A DNA stretch of 64,000 nt, taken from Puniceicoccus vermicola (lineage in GTDB: Bacteria > Verrucomicrobiota > Verrucomicrobiia > Opitutales > Puniceicoccaceae). The notes beneath the pieces are model-generated. The model did no database searches. It had not been told where the DNA came from and saw only the letters and a program-made list of their open reading frames with translations. Position 1 is the first letter of the stretch; the number at the start of each line of letters is the position of its first letter. The position numbers and the translations under genes were made by a program. This document shows, piece after piece, positions 51,308 to 59,406 of this stretch. The stretch lies in contig NZ_JACHVA010000075.1 in NCBI RefSeq assembly GCF_014230055.1, positions 1-64,000 of the forward strand, in the 5' to 3' direction.

Positions 51308-53242
51308 CTAAGACCGCTTTCTCTCTGAGTTTTTGGCCGATTCGATCTCCTGACGTGCAGTGATCCCTAGGCCGTAGAGTCCGGTGGCTGCGTTGAAGCT
51401 CAATGCCGATGAGGGATCATTGCCTTTTTGATCCCGATTTTTACAAATCCAGCGCTTCGCAGTAGCTTCAGATTTGGCTGTATGTTTGCAGAATGCTTCG
51501 ACGAGATCGCCGTGTTTCCAGCTCTTCCATGGATCGCCGGCGGCAAGTTCAACGATGATCGCGCGGGCTTCCTCCGCTTTGGCATCTGCCTTTGCAGCCA
51601 TCGCGCTTTCAACCTGCACATGCATCCCAGCCTGATCATTCCACTTCATGCGGATTCCCTGTAACTTTGGAATCGGGGCCCGGCGGGTTTTCGCAGTGTA
51701 AATCACTGTCGTCTCTCCATCCGGTTCCCGCTCCATGCGGAGCACGGTCTCAGATTTTCGCTCGAGATAGCTGCCGAGGTGCCCGCGCATCTTCTCACTG
51801 CCCGGGTTGAAATGGAGAATAGTCCAGATCACAGTCCGGAACTCGTTCGCAAGACGGTGAAGCTCTGTGACGACACCCTGAACCTCTCCGGGATCGTTGA
51901 CGTCGTTACAAACGTCGCCGACTCCATCGAGCCACACACTGTGGATCTCATCGAAAGATTTCTGAGCATCGGCAAGAATGACTCGGAGAGCGTAGAGGAT
52001 CCTTCCCGGATCGGTTCCAACCATCGGAAACGAGAGGAATCGCTTTGGCATGCTTTCGAGTCCGGCCCTACGTAGCGAACGCATTCCGACGATTTCAAAT
52101 GCATCTCCTCGAGACTGTTCCGAGTCGATATGGACGATCGCACCTTTGCGCTGCGGGGATTTCCAGCCCAGGACACTCTCTGGAGAAAGGCCAGCGGCAA
52201 GACCACCGACCAAAAGAGCCGTTTTCCCGACCCCCGGCGCTGCGGTCAGGGTGCAAAGGTTTCCCGGGTGCGACACCTCAGTACCGGAAAACTCGTAGAG
52301 GCAAGGTTCTGGAGGAGGAGGATTGCTCGGATCAAATCGAATTTCTTTCAACCACTGGCGGACCTCATCTCCTTCCTCTACTTCCTCGTAGGGCGCGGTC
52401 GACTTTATCATCTGAAAAAGTGACTCGCTTGATCCTCCTTCCTTTTCAAGCCAATCGCTTACGTCACCTTTCGGCAATTTCGACGGTGCAAGGATGCGAA
52501 CTTCCTTTGCTTTTCCGTAAATGGATCTCGCTACGCGAAGAGCATGCTTCTCACCGGATTCATCGTTGTCACGAAGTATCACGACGAACTTTCCTTGGAA
52601 TAGGTCCGCGAAGCTATCGTTCCACTTTTCGGCGCCTCCGCAGTTCGTAGTCGCCGCTATTTTGAGTTTTGCTAGGGTGTCGGCGTCCTTTTCTCCTTCG
52701 ACGATGCAGACCGAATTTTCGTCTTTCCATTCCGGCAGCCGATAGAGGACAGGTTTCACACCTCGCAAGCCCCATCCTTTAGGAGTCCCCTGGACGAATT
52801 CCTTTTCACGCTCTGGATGCTCGAGACGAGCAACGAAATGAAGATCGGATCCGTGTTCGTCCTTGTAATGGTAGCGAGCCGTTTCCTTGTAGCCTTCCGC
52901 GATCAGAGTGTCATACCTGCACCGGCTTACCTTGCGTTCAGGTTTCGAGCCTTTCTGAACTTGGCTTTTTGGTTTCAGCTTGAGCCATTCGCCCAGAAAA
53001 TTCTGCGCTGCTTGTATATCTCCGTCGAACTTTGAGACCGCAGCCAGATCAATGATTCCCCCGCCATTTTTGTCCACGTGGTCGAACCATTCATCTTCGT
53101 TGATCGCGACATTGGGCCCATCTCCACCTCGCCAAGTGGCCGGGATCCGACTGTTCGAATCTACCTCAAGCCCCAGAATCTCCGCGGCAAATCGAACGCA
53201 ATTGCCGCGTTCTTTGATTTCCTCGAAAGAGTAGAAGTTCAT
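51308..53242 (-). CDS. Primase-helicase (TOPRIM plus RepA/DnaB-like ATPase)
   Basis: Start at ATG 53242 (MNFYSFEEIKERGNCVRFAA), whose A overlaps the TGA of the upstream gene; 644 residues. The N-terminus (about 1-90) is primase-like but lacks a zinc-binding cysteine set. The TOPRIM domain is at about 176-265: VCIVEGEKDADTL with E182 and LRDNDESG with D225/D227. The RecA-like ATPase follows: TAAPGVGKTALL (Walker A, K340) and HSVWLDGVGDV (Walker B). The C-terminus may hold a winged helix. It should prime and unwind the element's own DNA. The candidate origin lies just after its stop. Confidence 0.88.
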   Translation of the reverse strand: MNFYSFEEIKERGNCVRFAAEILGLEVDSNSRIPATWRGGDGPNVAINEDEWFDHVDKNGGGIIDLAAVSKFDGDIQAAQNFLGEWLKLKPKSQVQKGSKPERKVSRCRYDTLIAEGYKETARYHYKDEHGSDLHFVARLEHPEREKEFVQGTPKGWGLRGVKPVLYRLPEWKDENSVCIVEGEKDADTLAKLKIAATTNCGGAEKWNDSFADLFQGKFVVILRDNDESGEKHALRVARSIYGKAKEVRILAPSKLPKGDVSDWLEKEGGSSESLFQMIKSTAPYEEVEEGDEVRQWLKEIRFDPSNPPPPEPCLYEFSGTEVSHPGNLCTLTAAPGVGKTALLVGGLAAGLSPESVLGWKSPQRKGAIVHIDSEQSRGDAFEIVGMRSLRRAGLESMPKRFLSFPMVGTDPGRILYALRVILADAQKSFDEIHSVWLDGVGDVCNDVNDPGEVQGVVTELHRLANEFRTVIWTILHFNPGSEKMRGHLGSYLERKSETVLRMEREPDGETTVIYTAKTRRAPIPKLQGIRMKWNDQAGMHVQVESAMAAKADAKAEEARAIIVELAAGDPWKSWKHGDLVEAFCKHTAKSEATAKRWICKNRDQKGNDPSSALSFNAATGLYGLGITARQEIESAKNSERKRS

Positions 53243-53562
53243 CAGTTCTTCTCTTCGTTTCGGTTGTCCGAGAATCCCACCCAGGGACCATGGGCGACTC
53301 CCATTGCCGAAATCATCTCGAGAACGATCGGTAGCGGCCCCTCCATATATGCCCACCCTTGATCGTCGGTCTTGCCGAATCGGGAAAATGCTTCTGCGCG
53401 AAGTCCTTTCGGGAAAACAGCGTGGGAGGTCTTTCCAATCCGCTGAGCCCGGTCTTTAAGTTGGTCCCGGACACCGGCACGAATCGCTCGCAGTTCAGCT
53501 TCGGTATCGTCGAGGATCACCGAGACGCCATTCGGAAGAGTCTGCGCCTTCATTTCCGGCAC
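53242..53562 (-). CDS. Element protein of 106 residues, unknown function
   Basis: MPEMKAQTLPNGVSVILDDT starts a beta-then-helix segment (EAELRAIRAGVRDQLKDRAQ). The C-terminus contains GPLPIVLEMISAMGVAHGPW. No family recognised. Its TGA stop overlaps the primase-helicase ATG, so the two are translationally coupled; a replication accessory role is likely by position. Confidence 0.68.
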   Translation of the reverse strand: MPEMKAQTLPNGVSVILDDTEAELRAIRAGVRDQLKDRAQRIGKTSHAVFPKGLRAEAFSRFGKTDDQGWAYMEGPLPIVLEMISAMGVAHGPWVGFSDNRNEEKN

Positions 53563-53659
53563 CTCCGAGATCTACCGCGGCCCGCGGAAACCCGTTCGAA
53601 CAAACGAAGTGTGCTGCCGGAGAATCGACCTTTCTTCGGGGCTCGGTTCCTGAGACGCT

Positions 53660-53869
53660 TCATCGAGCACCTCCCGTCGTCAGACGGTCGAAGGCGGCGT
53701 CCGCTTTTACTACTGGAATTCTAACGCATCTTGGGCTTAGCCGGATTACCGGGATGATCCCAGCTGAGATATAGTTGTCGAGAGCTCGGATTGAAAACGA
53801 ATACCGTTCGGCGGCTTCGTGCCTAGTGATCAGCTTTTTGGCTGTTTCTGCATGTGCTTGCGCGTTCAT
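53660..53869 (-). CDS. Excisionase-like HTH protein
   Basis: Start at ATG 53869 (MNAQAHAETAKKLITRHEAA), 69 residues. KLITRHEAAERYSFSIRALD and NYISAGIIPVIRLSPRCVRI follow the MerR-like/excisionase pattern: an HTH, then a two-strand wing with a conserved arginine. It lies two genes from the integrase, where recombination directionality factors are normally found. Confidence 0.75.
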   Translation of the reverse strand: MNAQAHAETAKKLITRHEAAERYSFSIRALDNYISAGIIPVIRLSPRCVRIPVVKADAAFDRLTTGGAR

Positions 53870-53900
53870 GACGCACAAGTCTCTTTATTTTTCTATTATG

Positions 53901-54383
53901 TCACGGGGACTTGTTTTCGGGTTTTTGTCCCGACCGCTGACGCCGGTGTTTGATGGTGTCCCCGCAGACGCCTAGTCCCTTGATAATTCCAAGAACATCT
54001 TCCGAACTGACTTGAAGCGTTTCGCCTCTGCTTTCCGCAAAATGAAATTCATCTAGTCTGAGTAACCAACCACGGAATTTTGTGAGAAATCCGGATTGTT
54101 TTCCGTCTCCAAGAGCAAATTCTGGATATCGTGAGATAAACCGAACCAGGGTTTCCGAGTCAGTCGAAGGCATGTCATCCGGATGATCTTTGTCCAGGTG
54201 TCTCCGCGTTAGAATGGCTGCGTTTTTCTTTGACCATCGACTTGCTAGCGTTGCCACTGCTGCTCTTCTCTCGTCTAGACCGAATTCAGGTCTCTCTCCG
54301 GTCTTTGCCTCCCACTTGTCGAGCTCGCGATCTATTTTCGATCGAATGAAGTCAGAAATGGGTCTCCAGTCTCGTGTGCTCAT
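53901..54383 (-). CDS. Integrase-coupled protein of 160 residues
   Basis: Helical and charged: SDFIRSKIDRELDKWEAKTG, ERRAAVATLASRWSKKNAAI, then an acidic and aromatic middle and a basic tail (KHRRQRSGQKPENKSP). No family recognised. Its ATG overlaps the integrase stop by 4 bp, so it is made together with the integrase and may assist integration or excision. Confidence 0.7.
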   Translation of the reverse strand: MSTRDWRPISDFIRSKIDRELDKWEAKTGERPEFGLDERRAAVATLASRWSKKNAAILTRRHLDKDHPDDMPSTDSETLVRFISRYPEFALGDGKQSGFLTKFRGWLLRLDEFHFAESRGETLQVSSEDVLGIIKGLGVCGDTIKHRRQRSGQKPENKSP

Positions 54384-55639
54384 ATTGTAATCGCTTTGAT
54401 TGCGGGGTTCAAAATCTCCGGACTGATCGTCCAGTATCGAAGGGCCTGTGCTTTCTCTACGTCGGTGTCTAGGTAATGACCGAATGTTACATCTGTAGTC
54501 CCATGGCCAAGATTTGCCCTTAAAGCGTCCACGCTTCCGTTGATGCCCCTATGATAGTAAGTTGCGTAGGAGTGTCTTAAAACATCGGCATCAGCTCTTT
54601 CGAATCCGGCGAAGCGTCGGATCACCCGCCATTTTCGTTTCCAGTTAGAAGGTGCAACTTTTCCTTGGCGGTCCTTTGCTGGGATCAGTTTCAACCATGA
54701 CAGCAAGTTGTTCTCAATGTCGACATAGCGACCGGATCGGGTCTTTGAGTCGGTGGTTCGAACTCGAATGGTTTTCCGGTGAAGGTCTATCGCATTCCAG
54801 TAAAGATTTCCGAGTTCGACTTCGGGGCGAAGGCCGGCGAAGGCTAGAATTGCAACGGCACTCCGAGCATCATTGCAGTCGAGACGCAGGTCCTCGGGGA
54901 GGTCCGTATTCTTCGTGTGGTCTTGGCATCCTTGCTTGATTGCCTGGATAACCTGTTCAGGAGTAGCGATCGAGATTCCCTTTTGTGCAGTCGCGAATTT
55001 AGGAATTCCGTCAAAAGGGTTGTTTGTGGCAACTCTGAGCGTCCGAATTGCGTAAGAGAACATTGGCTTCGCGTGAAGGATGGCCGTGTTCCGGCTAGAA
55101 GCGCTAGAAAAGTCTTTTCGGAGGATTTCTTCGATATCGTCCTGGGACACATCTGAGGCCAAGGCAGAATCAAGAACTTCAGCAATCTTCTTTGCGGTCG
55201 ATCTTTTGGTTTGGATGGTGCGAGGAGAGTAGGCGCGGCCCTTCGAGTTTGTAGCGGTCTCAAGATGGTCTTCATATCGCTTCCAAAGGTCCCTCATCGG
55301 CATTGAAGCATTTCGAATATTCTCTCGTTCGGAATATTCGAGAGCGACTTCCGTTAGTGTGACTCCGTAGGGTTCGAGGATCTCGGATGCTCTAGCGGCG
55401 TCTTCTGCGAGACTTGCTTTGATCTTCCGTCCGGCCGTGCCCCATTGATCTGCCATTCCTTTGATCCGGCCTGCCTCGACGTCTGCAGCTCTTTTCGTGT
55501 CGAAGAAGAGACGCTGCCGTTTTCCAGTCGGACTTTTTGCGGCCGGAATACTAATTCGCCAGCGCCCCTTCGATTGATCAAATACCGGAGTCAGAGGCCG
55601 AGCTTTTGGAGCTCTTTTTCGTGCCGCTGATTTCTTCAT
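54380..55639 (-). CDS. int: Tyrosine recombinase (integrase)
   Basis: 419 residues. A Lys/Arg-rich N-terminal arm-binding region (about 1-75) precedes a SAM-like core-binding domain (about 90-210) and the catalytic domain. Active-site residues visible are R271 (FAGLRPEVEL), R355 (DVLRHSYATYY), H379 (ANLGHGTT) and the nucleophile Y389 (GHYLDT). The usual first histidine of the HxxR box is D352 here. It should recombine the 47-bp tRNA-Thr core. Located 114 bp inside attR, transcribed away from it. Confidence 0.95.
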   Translation of the reverse strand: MKKSAARKRAPKARPLTPVFDQSKGRWRISIPAAKSPTGKRQRLFFDTKRAADVEAGRIKGMADQWGTAGRKIKASLAEDAARASEILEPYGVTLTEVALEYSERENIRNASMPMRDLWKRYEDHLETATNSKGRAYSPRTIQTKRSTAKKIAEVLDSALASDVSQDDIEEILRKDFSSASSRNTAILHAKPMFSYAIRTLRVATNNPFDGIPKFATAQKGISIATPEQVIQAIKQGCQDHTKNTDLPEDLRLDCNDARSAVAILAFAGLRPEVELGNLYWNAIDLHRKTIRVRTTDSKTRSGRYVDIENNLLSWLKLIPAKDRQGKVAPSNWKRKWRVIRRFAGFERADADVLRHSYATYYHRGINGSVDALRANLGHGTTDVTFGHYLDTDVEKAQALRYWTISPEILNPAIKAITI

Positions 55640-55752
55640 GATAGGCAGGATAGTGCCTATGGTGCCTAATTTGCAAGCGCTTTAGTGCGGTTCTGTGCAT
55701 TTCCTTGCAATATAAGTTGTTGAAAATCAATAGAGGTCGTTCAAGATTATAG

Positions 55753-55799
55753 CATTCGTAATGAGTAGGTCGTCGGTTCAAATCCGACTTTCGGCTCCA
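55753..55799 (+). repeat. attR core (47-bp direct repeat)
   Basis: Perfect copy of the last 47 nt of tRNA-Thr at 42406-42452. It is the displaced original 3' end of the host gene; the hairpin terminator that once served that tRNA overlaps it. Confidence 0.95.
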
Positions 55800-55818
55800 T
55801 TTTCATGGAGCCTTTTTT
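55793..55818 (+). terminator. Original tRNA-Thr terminator, now at attR
   Basis: GGCTCCA pairs with TGGAGCC around TTTTCA, followed by TTTTTT. The left arm is the tRNA 3' end itself, so this terminator was part of the uninterrupted host gene. Confidence 0.88.
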
Positions 55819-56138
55819 CGGGTCTATGCCAAAGTCTGGGGACCGGGCACAATTTCTGATTATTATTCTCTAGGATTATTATGTTCATCAGCACTGAGCG
55901 AGGACGCTCAGCCGGAAATTTTCAAAGTTTCTGAAGCCGAAGGCTCTTCTTTGATGGAGTTGGCAAAATATCCAAATTAATTGTGTGGAGGTCATCAGGG
56001 GATCAAGAATTCTCGAAAGCAAATGGTTCCTCTATTTGCCTACACTAACCAATTGGGGAATTGGATTATTCTTCCTTGGATCGAAGACCCTGACAGGCTT
56101 TTATAGTTGGACGATTCAGACGCTTTTCCCAACGAATC
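55819..56138. other. Intergenic region after attR
   Basis: About 320 bp of host sequence. A short plus-strand frame (55985-56236) overlaps the next gene and shows no protein features. Nothing else was recognised. Confidence 0.4.
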
Positions 56139-56756
56139 ATGAAGATCCTTATCAGAACTCTGCCCCTCTTCTTGGTCCTTTCTCTGATGGCCTCCGGGCC
56201 TCAGGCACGCGGGCAATCGATCCCGGTCCAACGTAAAGTCGTTGTCAATCAGGAGAGACAGCGAAGATTCGTAAACTCTGAACCAGAGGTCGTCGTACAC
56301 CCGCAGCGAGAAGCTGTCGTTCCTCCCTCTTCACGGACTGTGGTTGCCGATACTGTTTCTTTCTCGGAATCGTCTCTAAAGGGGAACATAACGATTTCTT
56401 TGAAGATTTTTGAGGACGGTGAGGAAATCTCACATGTGGAATTCCAGACGATCAATGAGTTATCTCAGGTCCGGGTCATGGTTCCAACAAGCAGCGACGC
56501 AATATCCAATCTCGAGTTCGTCAGTTTTATATCACCCGTGGGTAGCGATCATTATAGGGTCCAATTTTCATATACGGGCGAAATGTGGTCTTCGGTTGAT
56601 AATGGGGGGAGGGTAGGTGAATCGTTCAGTTGGTCTTCCAAAGTGGAAGTCGAGAAAGGAAAAGAGGAGGTGTTGATGAGGGATGGGTCAATTACCTATA
56701 CATTGAAGGCTGGCGATGAGCTTCAGAAGCTAGGGCCTTTGGGACTCGAAGAGTGA
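56139..56756 (+). CDS. Secreted hypothetical protein
   Basis: 205 residues with a signal peptide (MKILIRTLPLFLVLSLMASG, cleavage about 25 near ARGQ). The rest is beta-rich with regular strands (NITISLKIFEDGEEISHVEF, VEVEKGKEEVLMRDGSITYT). No family recognised. First host gene after the element. Confidence 0.7.
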   Translation: MKILIRTLPLFLVLSLMASGPQARGQSIPVQRKVVVNQERQRRFVNSEPEVVVHPQREAVVPPSSRTVVADTVSFSESSLKGNITISLKIFEDGEEISHVEFQTINELSQVRVMVPTSSDAISNLEFVSFISPVGSDHYRVQFSYTGEMWSSVDNGGRVGESFSWSSKVEVEKGKEEVLMRDGSITYTLKAGDELQKLGPLGLEE

Positions 56757-56946
56757 GTTTTTGGGGCTGGTCACCCTAATGAGCGAGGCGGAGAGAGAAT
56801 AAGATCGAGCATAGAAAAGAGATCGAGTTCGGAGGTCCTTGTTCGGACTTGACGAGACCTATACATCCACAACGAAAACAAACTCGGCTCTCTCACGATT
56901 CCCTCCATAATTCTGTGGTTCTTCTGAGTGGGCCTTATTGTTCGCC
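56757..56946. other. Intergenic region between convergent genes
   Basis: 190 bp between the secreted protein and dabA, which run toward each other. No clear terminator hairpin with a T tract was identified. Confidence 0.35.
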
Positions 56947-59370
56947 CTAGACCCGTTCCAAGCTGGCCCTCTTGTTTTCGACTTGGGAAACTTTCCATTC
57001 TCCGGAAGGCAGTCGGTAGCTGCAGGAGTGGCCGTTGGCTCCCAGGGAGAAGAGATGGAGCCATCCGTTATCGAGAAGCTCTTTCAGGGCGGGCTGCCGT
57101 TCCAGGATGGTATCGAGTATATCCGGATCGGCGGCCACGAAGGCGTGGAGGCGGGAGGGTTCGTGCATCAGTTGCTTTCCAGTGTGGACGGATTGCAGGG
57201 GAAGTCCGGGGCGTAGATCATTTTCATTGCCGAGGGCGACTCCGAGTCCTCCGACCACATTATGGATGCCTTTGTGTCCGCTGCCGAAATGGGTGTTGTC
57301 GACCGAGGAGGCGTAGTATTGGAGGTTGATCCAGCTCCCGACAACCAAGGGGCCGGCGAGGATGGACTCGAGGAGTTTGCCCTCGGGATCGGCGCCGGGA
57401 TCATATTCGTGGAGGAATGCTTTGCCCTCGAGGTTGCTGCTTTGAGTCCAGCTCCGTGGTGCGACGATGAAGCCGGCGTTTCCGGCCAGGCCCCATTCGG
57501 GCCGCACTTGAGACCAGTCGGTGCTACGGGCGCGAATCGCCTTAAAGGTTTCGGTCGAGTTGACGTTCAAGTCTTTTGCGCGGGTGGCTGCCGTCCACAG
57601 CCCTGCTTGATCCAGACTGTGGCGGAGGGTCTCGAGAGTCTCCTTGTGGGAGGAGGGAATCGATTCGAGGTCGAAGAGGGTGACCTCATCAGTCGTGGTG
57701 TTGTGGAGACCGGAGATGAACCAGGTGTCTTTCGGGATGGTGATACCCTGACCCTCCAATCCGCTCCGGACGACTGGATCGTTGAGGAGGGCGGCAGCGA
57801 TGCGGGCATTGGCATCTCCCGGGTGTCCTCCGCAAGCGCCACAGTCCAATCCGGATCCGTAAGGGTTGTTCCGTGTTGTGCTGCCGTGACCGCAGAGAAG
57901 AACGAGGCGCCCGCAATGTTGGGTGAGACTCAGCCCCTTGAGAATCCCGGCTGCTAGGTTGATCCGGGTTTCCGGATCGAGCTCTTCCGCGAACTTGGGA
58001 AGGCGTCCGGACTTCGGTGAGGAGTCACCGAGCCCGAAGGCGCTTTGGAGCATCTTCCAGCCGAAGGTTAACCCGAGCGTTTCGACAAAGCTGAAGCAGG
58101 AGGCGGCACTCTCTTTGAACTTTTTCCAGTTCCGCTCCGTGTGGTGGGGATCGGTGTCTTCTCCTTCGTGATGGGAGTGTTCGCAACTCTTTACGGGAGG
58201 CGCGAGAAGGGCAGGGCACCGGGCTTCGGAATGTTGATGTCCAAATGGGGTGTGGTCCAGTGGGACGCCGAAGAATCCGGCAAAGCCGATCGTATGAATG
58301 TTGGGCAGGGCGGTTTCCAGATTTCTCCGGAAGAGCTCGGAGCGGACGTCAATGCAGAAGGCCGCTTGGATGTCCGGCTTGGCTTTCTCCTGTGGGGCGC
58401 TTTGAGGATGGATCCGTTGTTGCAGCGAATGTTCGATGTGATGCTCGAAGGCGCTCTGCCAGAGGAGGCGCTCCGCGAGGTCAATGGGCATGATTTCGCT
58501 CGATTTCTCGATTGGTTCTTCCATGAGAATGCGCCTCCAGCCCAGCAGGCAGTCTTTGTCTTGCGAGTAGGCATTGTAGAGGGTGCATTCGTAGTTGAGC
58601 AGGATTGCGAGGAGCTGGATCAACTCACTGCCAGAAGAACTCCGGATTTCTTCTTCCCGGTCCATGTAGCGCAGGTGTCCGGCCCACCCGGGTAGAGTGA
58701 GGAGGACCCGGTAGAGGAATTCGGGGAGGAAGGCTTCGGGAATGCCCATGGTCTTGACTGCGTCGGTGATCGCTTCTTCCGGATCGGCCGACATTTCCGT
58801 CAAGGTCTTGTGGGCCTTCTTGAGGCCCATGCAAGCCAACGTTTTGTCGTGACCGACAGATTCGTGCCATGCTTCGTAAAAACCATTCTGAATGCCGGTA
58901 AGAAACCAGGTGGATTGGCCCTTGTCGTAGTAGGCCGCGCACCATTTCGCCGCTTCCTCGCTGAATGCGCGGCCCCAGTGCGTTCCTTCCCTGTCATCGA
59001 GATAACCGCTGAAGGTGCCCGGCCGATACAGTGGCTCCGGGAGCGTCTTCGAGGCGTCTAAATTCTCGGCAAGAGCGTGGGCATTGAGTGCCCGGTCTGA
59101 CTCCCGGAAGGTCGCGATGACCTCCTTGGGCGCCCGCTCAATTGCTTTTTGTAGATCTGCAGTCTGGATTTCTCCCGAGGCGAATTTTTCGGAATACCAC
59201 GATTGTGGCATCGTCAACTGCGCGCCTTGGACCTGGGAGAGGTAGTGAGCGGTGTCGGCGAAGGCGCGGTTGGAGAAGCCGAGAAATGGATTTACGGCGA
59301 CAAAGTTGGCCAGAGGCCAGAGCGGAGCGATTTGTCCGCAAGCTTGTTGGATGGATTGGTGTGGATTCAT
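56947..59370 (-). CDS. dabA: Inorganic carbon pump subunit DabA (DUF2309)
   Basis: 807 residues, full length for the family. The zinc/active-site residues known from Halothiobacillus DabA have clear counterparts: C339 and D341 in AAFCIDVRSE, H495 in LLCGHGS and C510 in LDCGACGGHPGDANAR, with the same spacing of 15 between the last two. DabA is a cytoplasmic, beta-carbonic-anhydrase-like protein that makes bicarbonate from CO2 when driven by its membrane partner. It starts 36 bp after dabB ends, so the two form an operon. In heterotrophs the pair supplies bicarbonate for carboxylases. Confidence 0.96.
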   Translation of the reverse strand: MNPHQSIQQACGQIAPLWPLANFVAVNPFLGFSNRAFADTAHYLSQVQGAQLTMPQSWYSEKFASGEIQTADLQKAIERAPKEVIATFRESDRALNAHALAENLDASKTLPEPLYRPGTFSGYLDDREGTHWGRAFSEEAAKWCAAYYDKGQSTWFLTGIQNGFYEAWHESVGHDKTLACMGLKKAHKTLTEMSADPEEAITDAVKTMGIPEAFLPEFLYRVLLTLPGWAGHLRYMDREEEIRSSSGSELIQLLAILLNYECTLYNAYSQDKDCLLGWRRILMEEPIEKSSEIMPIDLAERLLWQSAFEHHIEHSLQQRIHPQSAPQEKAKPDIQAAFCIDVRSELFRRNLETALPNIHTIGFAGFFGVPLDHTPFGHQHSEARCPALLAPPVKSCEHSHHEGEDTDPHHTERNWKKFKESAASCFSFVETLGLTFGWKMLQSAFGLGDSSPKSGRLPKFAEELDPETRINLAAGILKGLSLTQHCGRLVLLCGHGSTTRNNPYGSGLDCGACGGHPGDANARIAAALLNDPVVRSGLEGQGITIPKDTWFISGLHNTTTDEVTLFDLESIPSSHKETLETLRHSLDQAGLWTAATRAKDLNVNSTETFKAIRARSTDWSQVRPEWGLAGNAGFIVAPRSWTQSSNLEGKAFLHEYDPGADPEGKLLESILAGPLVVGSWINLQYYASSVDNTHFGSGHKGIHNVVGGLGVALGNENDLRPGLPLQSVHTGKQLMHEPSRLHAFVAADPDILDTILERQPALKELLDNGWLHLFSLGANGHSCSYRLPSGEWKVSQVENKRASLERV

Positions 59371-59406
59371 TGGTAGGAAGGATGTTTTGGAGAGAAGTTC
59401 AGTGAC

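Larger units (their letters stand above)
42406..55799. mobile_element. 13.3-kb integrative element in tRNA-Thr (satellite-like)
   Basis: Bounded by a perfect 47-bp direct repeat: the tRNA-Thr 3' end at 42406-42452 and its copy at 55753-55799. A tyrosine integrase lies inside the right end. Contents in transcriptional order on the minus strand: integrase, 160-aa protein, excisionase-like protein, 106-aa protein, primase-helicase, candidate origin, a ten-gene packed operon ending in a tape-measure-like protein and a 317-aa protein, a terminator, and a small regulatory operon. At the tRNA end, three plus-strand genes look like cargo. No capsid, portal or large terminase was recognised, so it may be a phage satellite or a strongly reduced prophage. 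Confidence 0.92.

Noticed and set aside
42406-55799. Calling the element a complete prophage
   Set aside because: Only a tape-measure-like gene is recognisably virion-related; capsid, portal, terminase large subunit and lysis genes are not seen.
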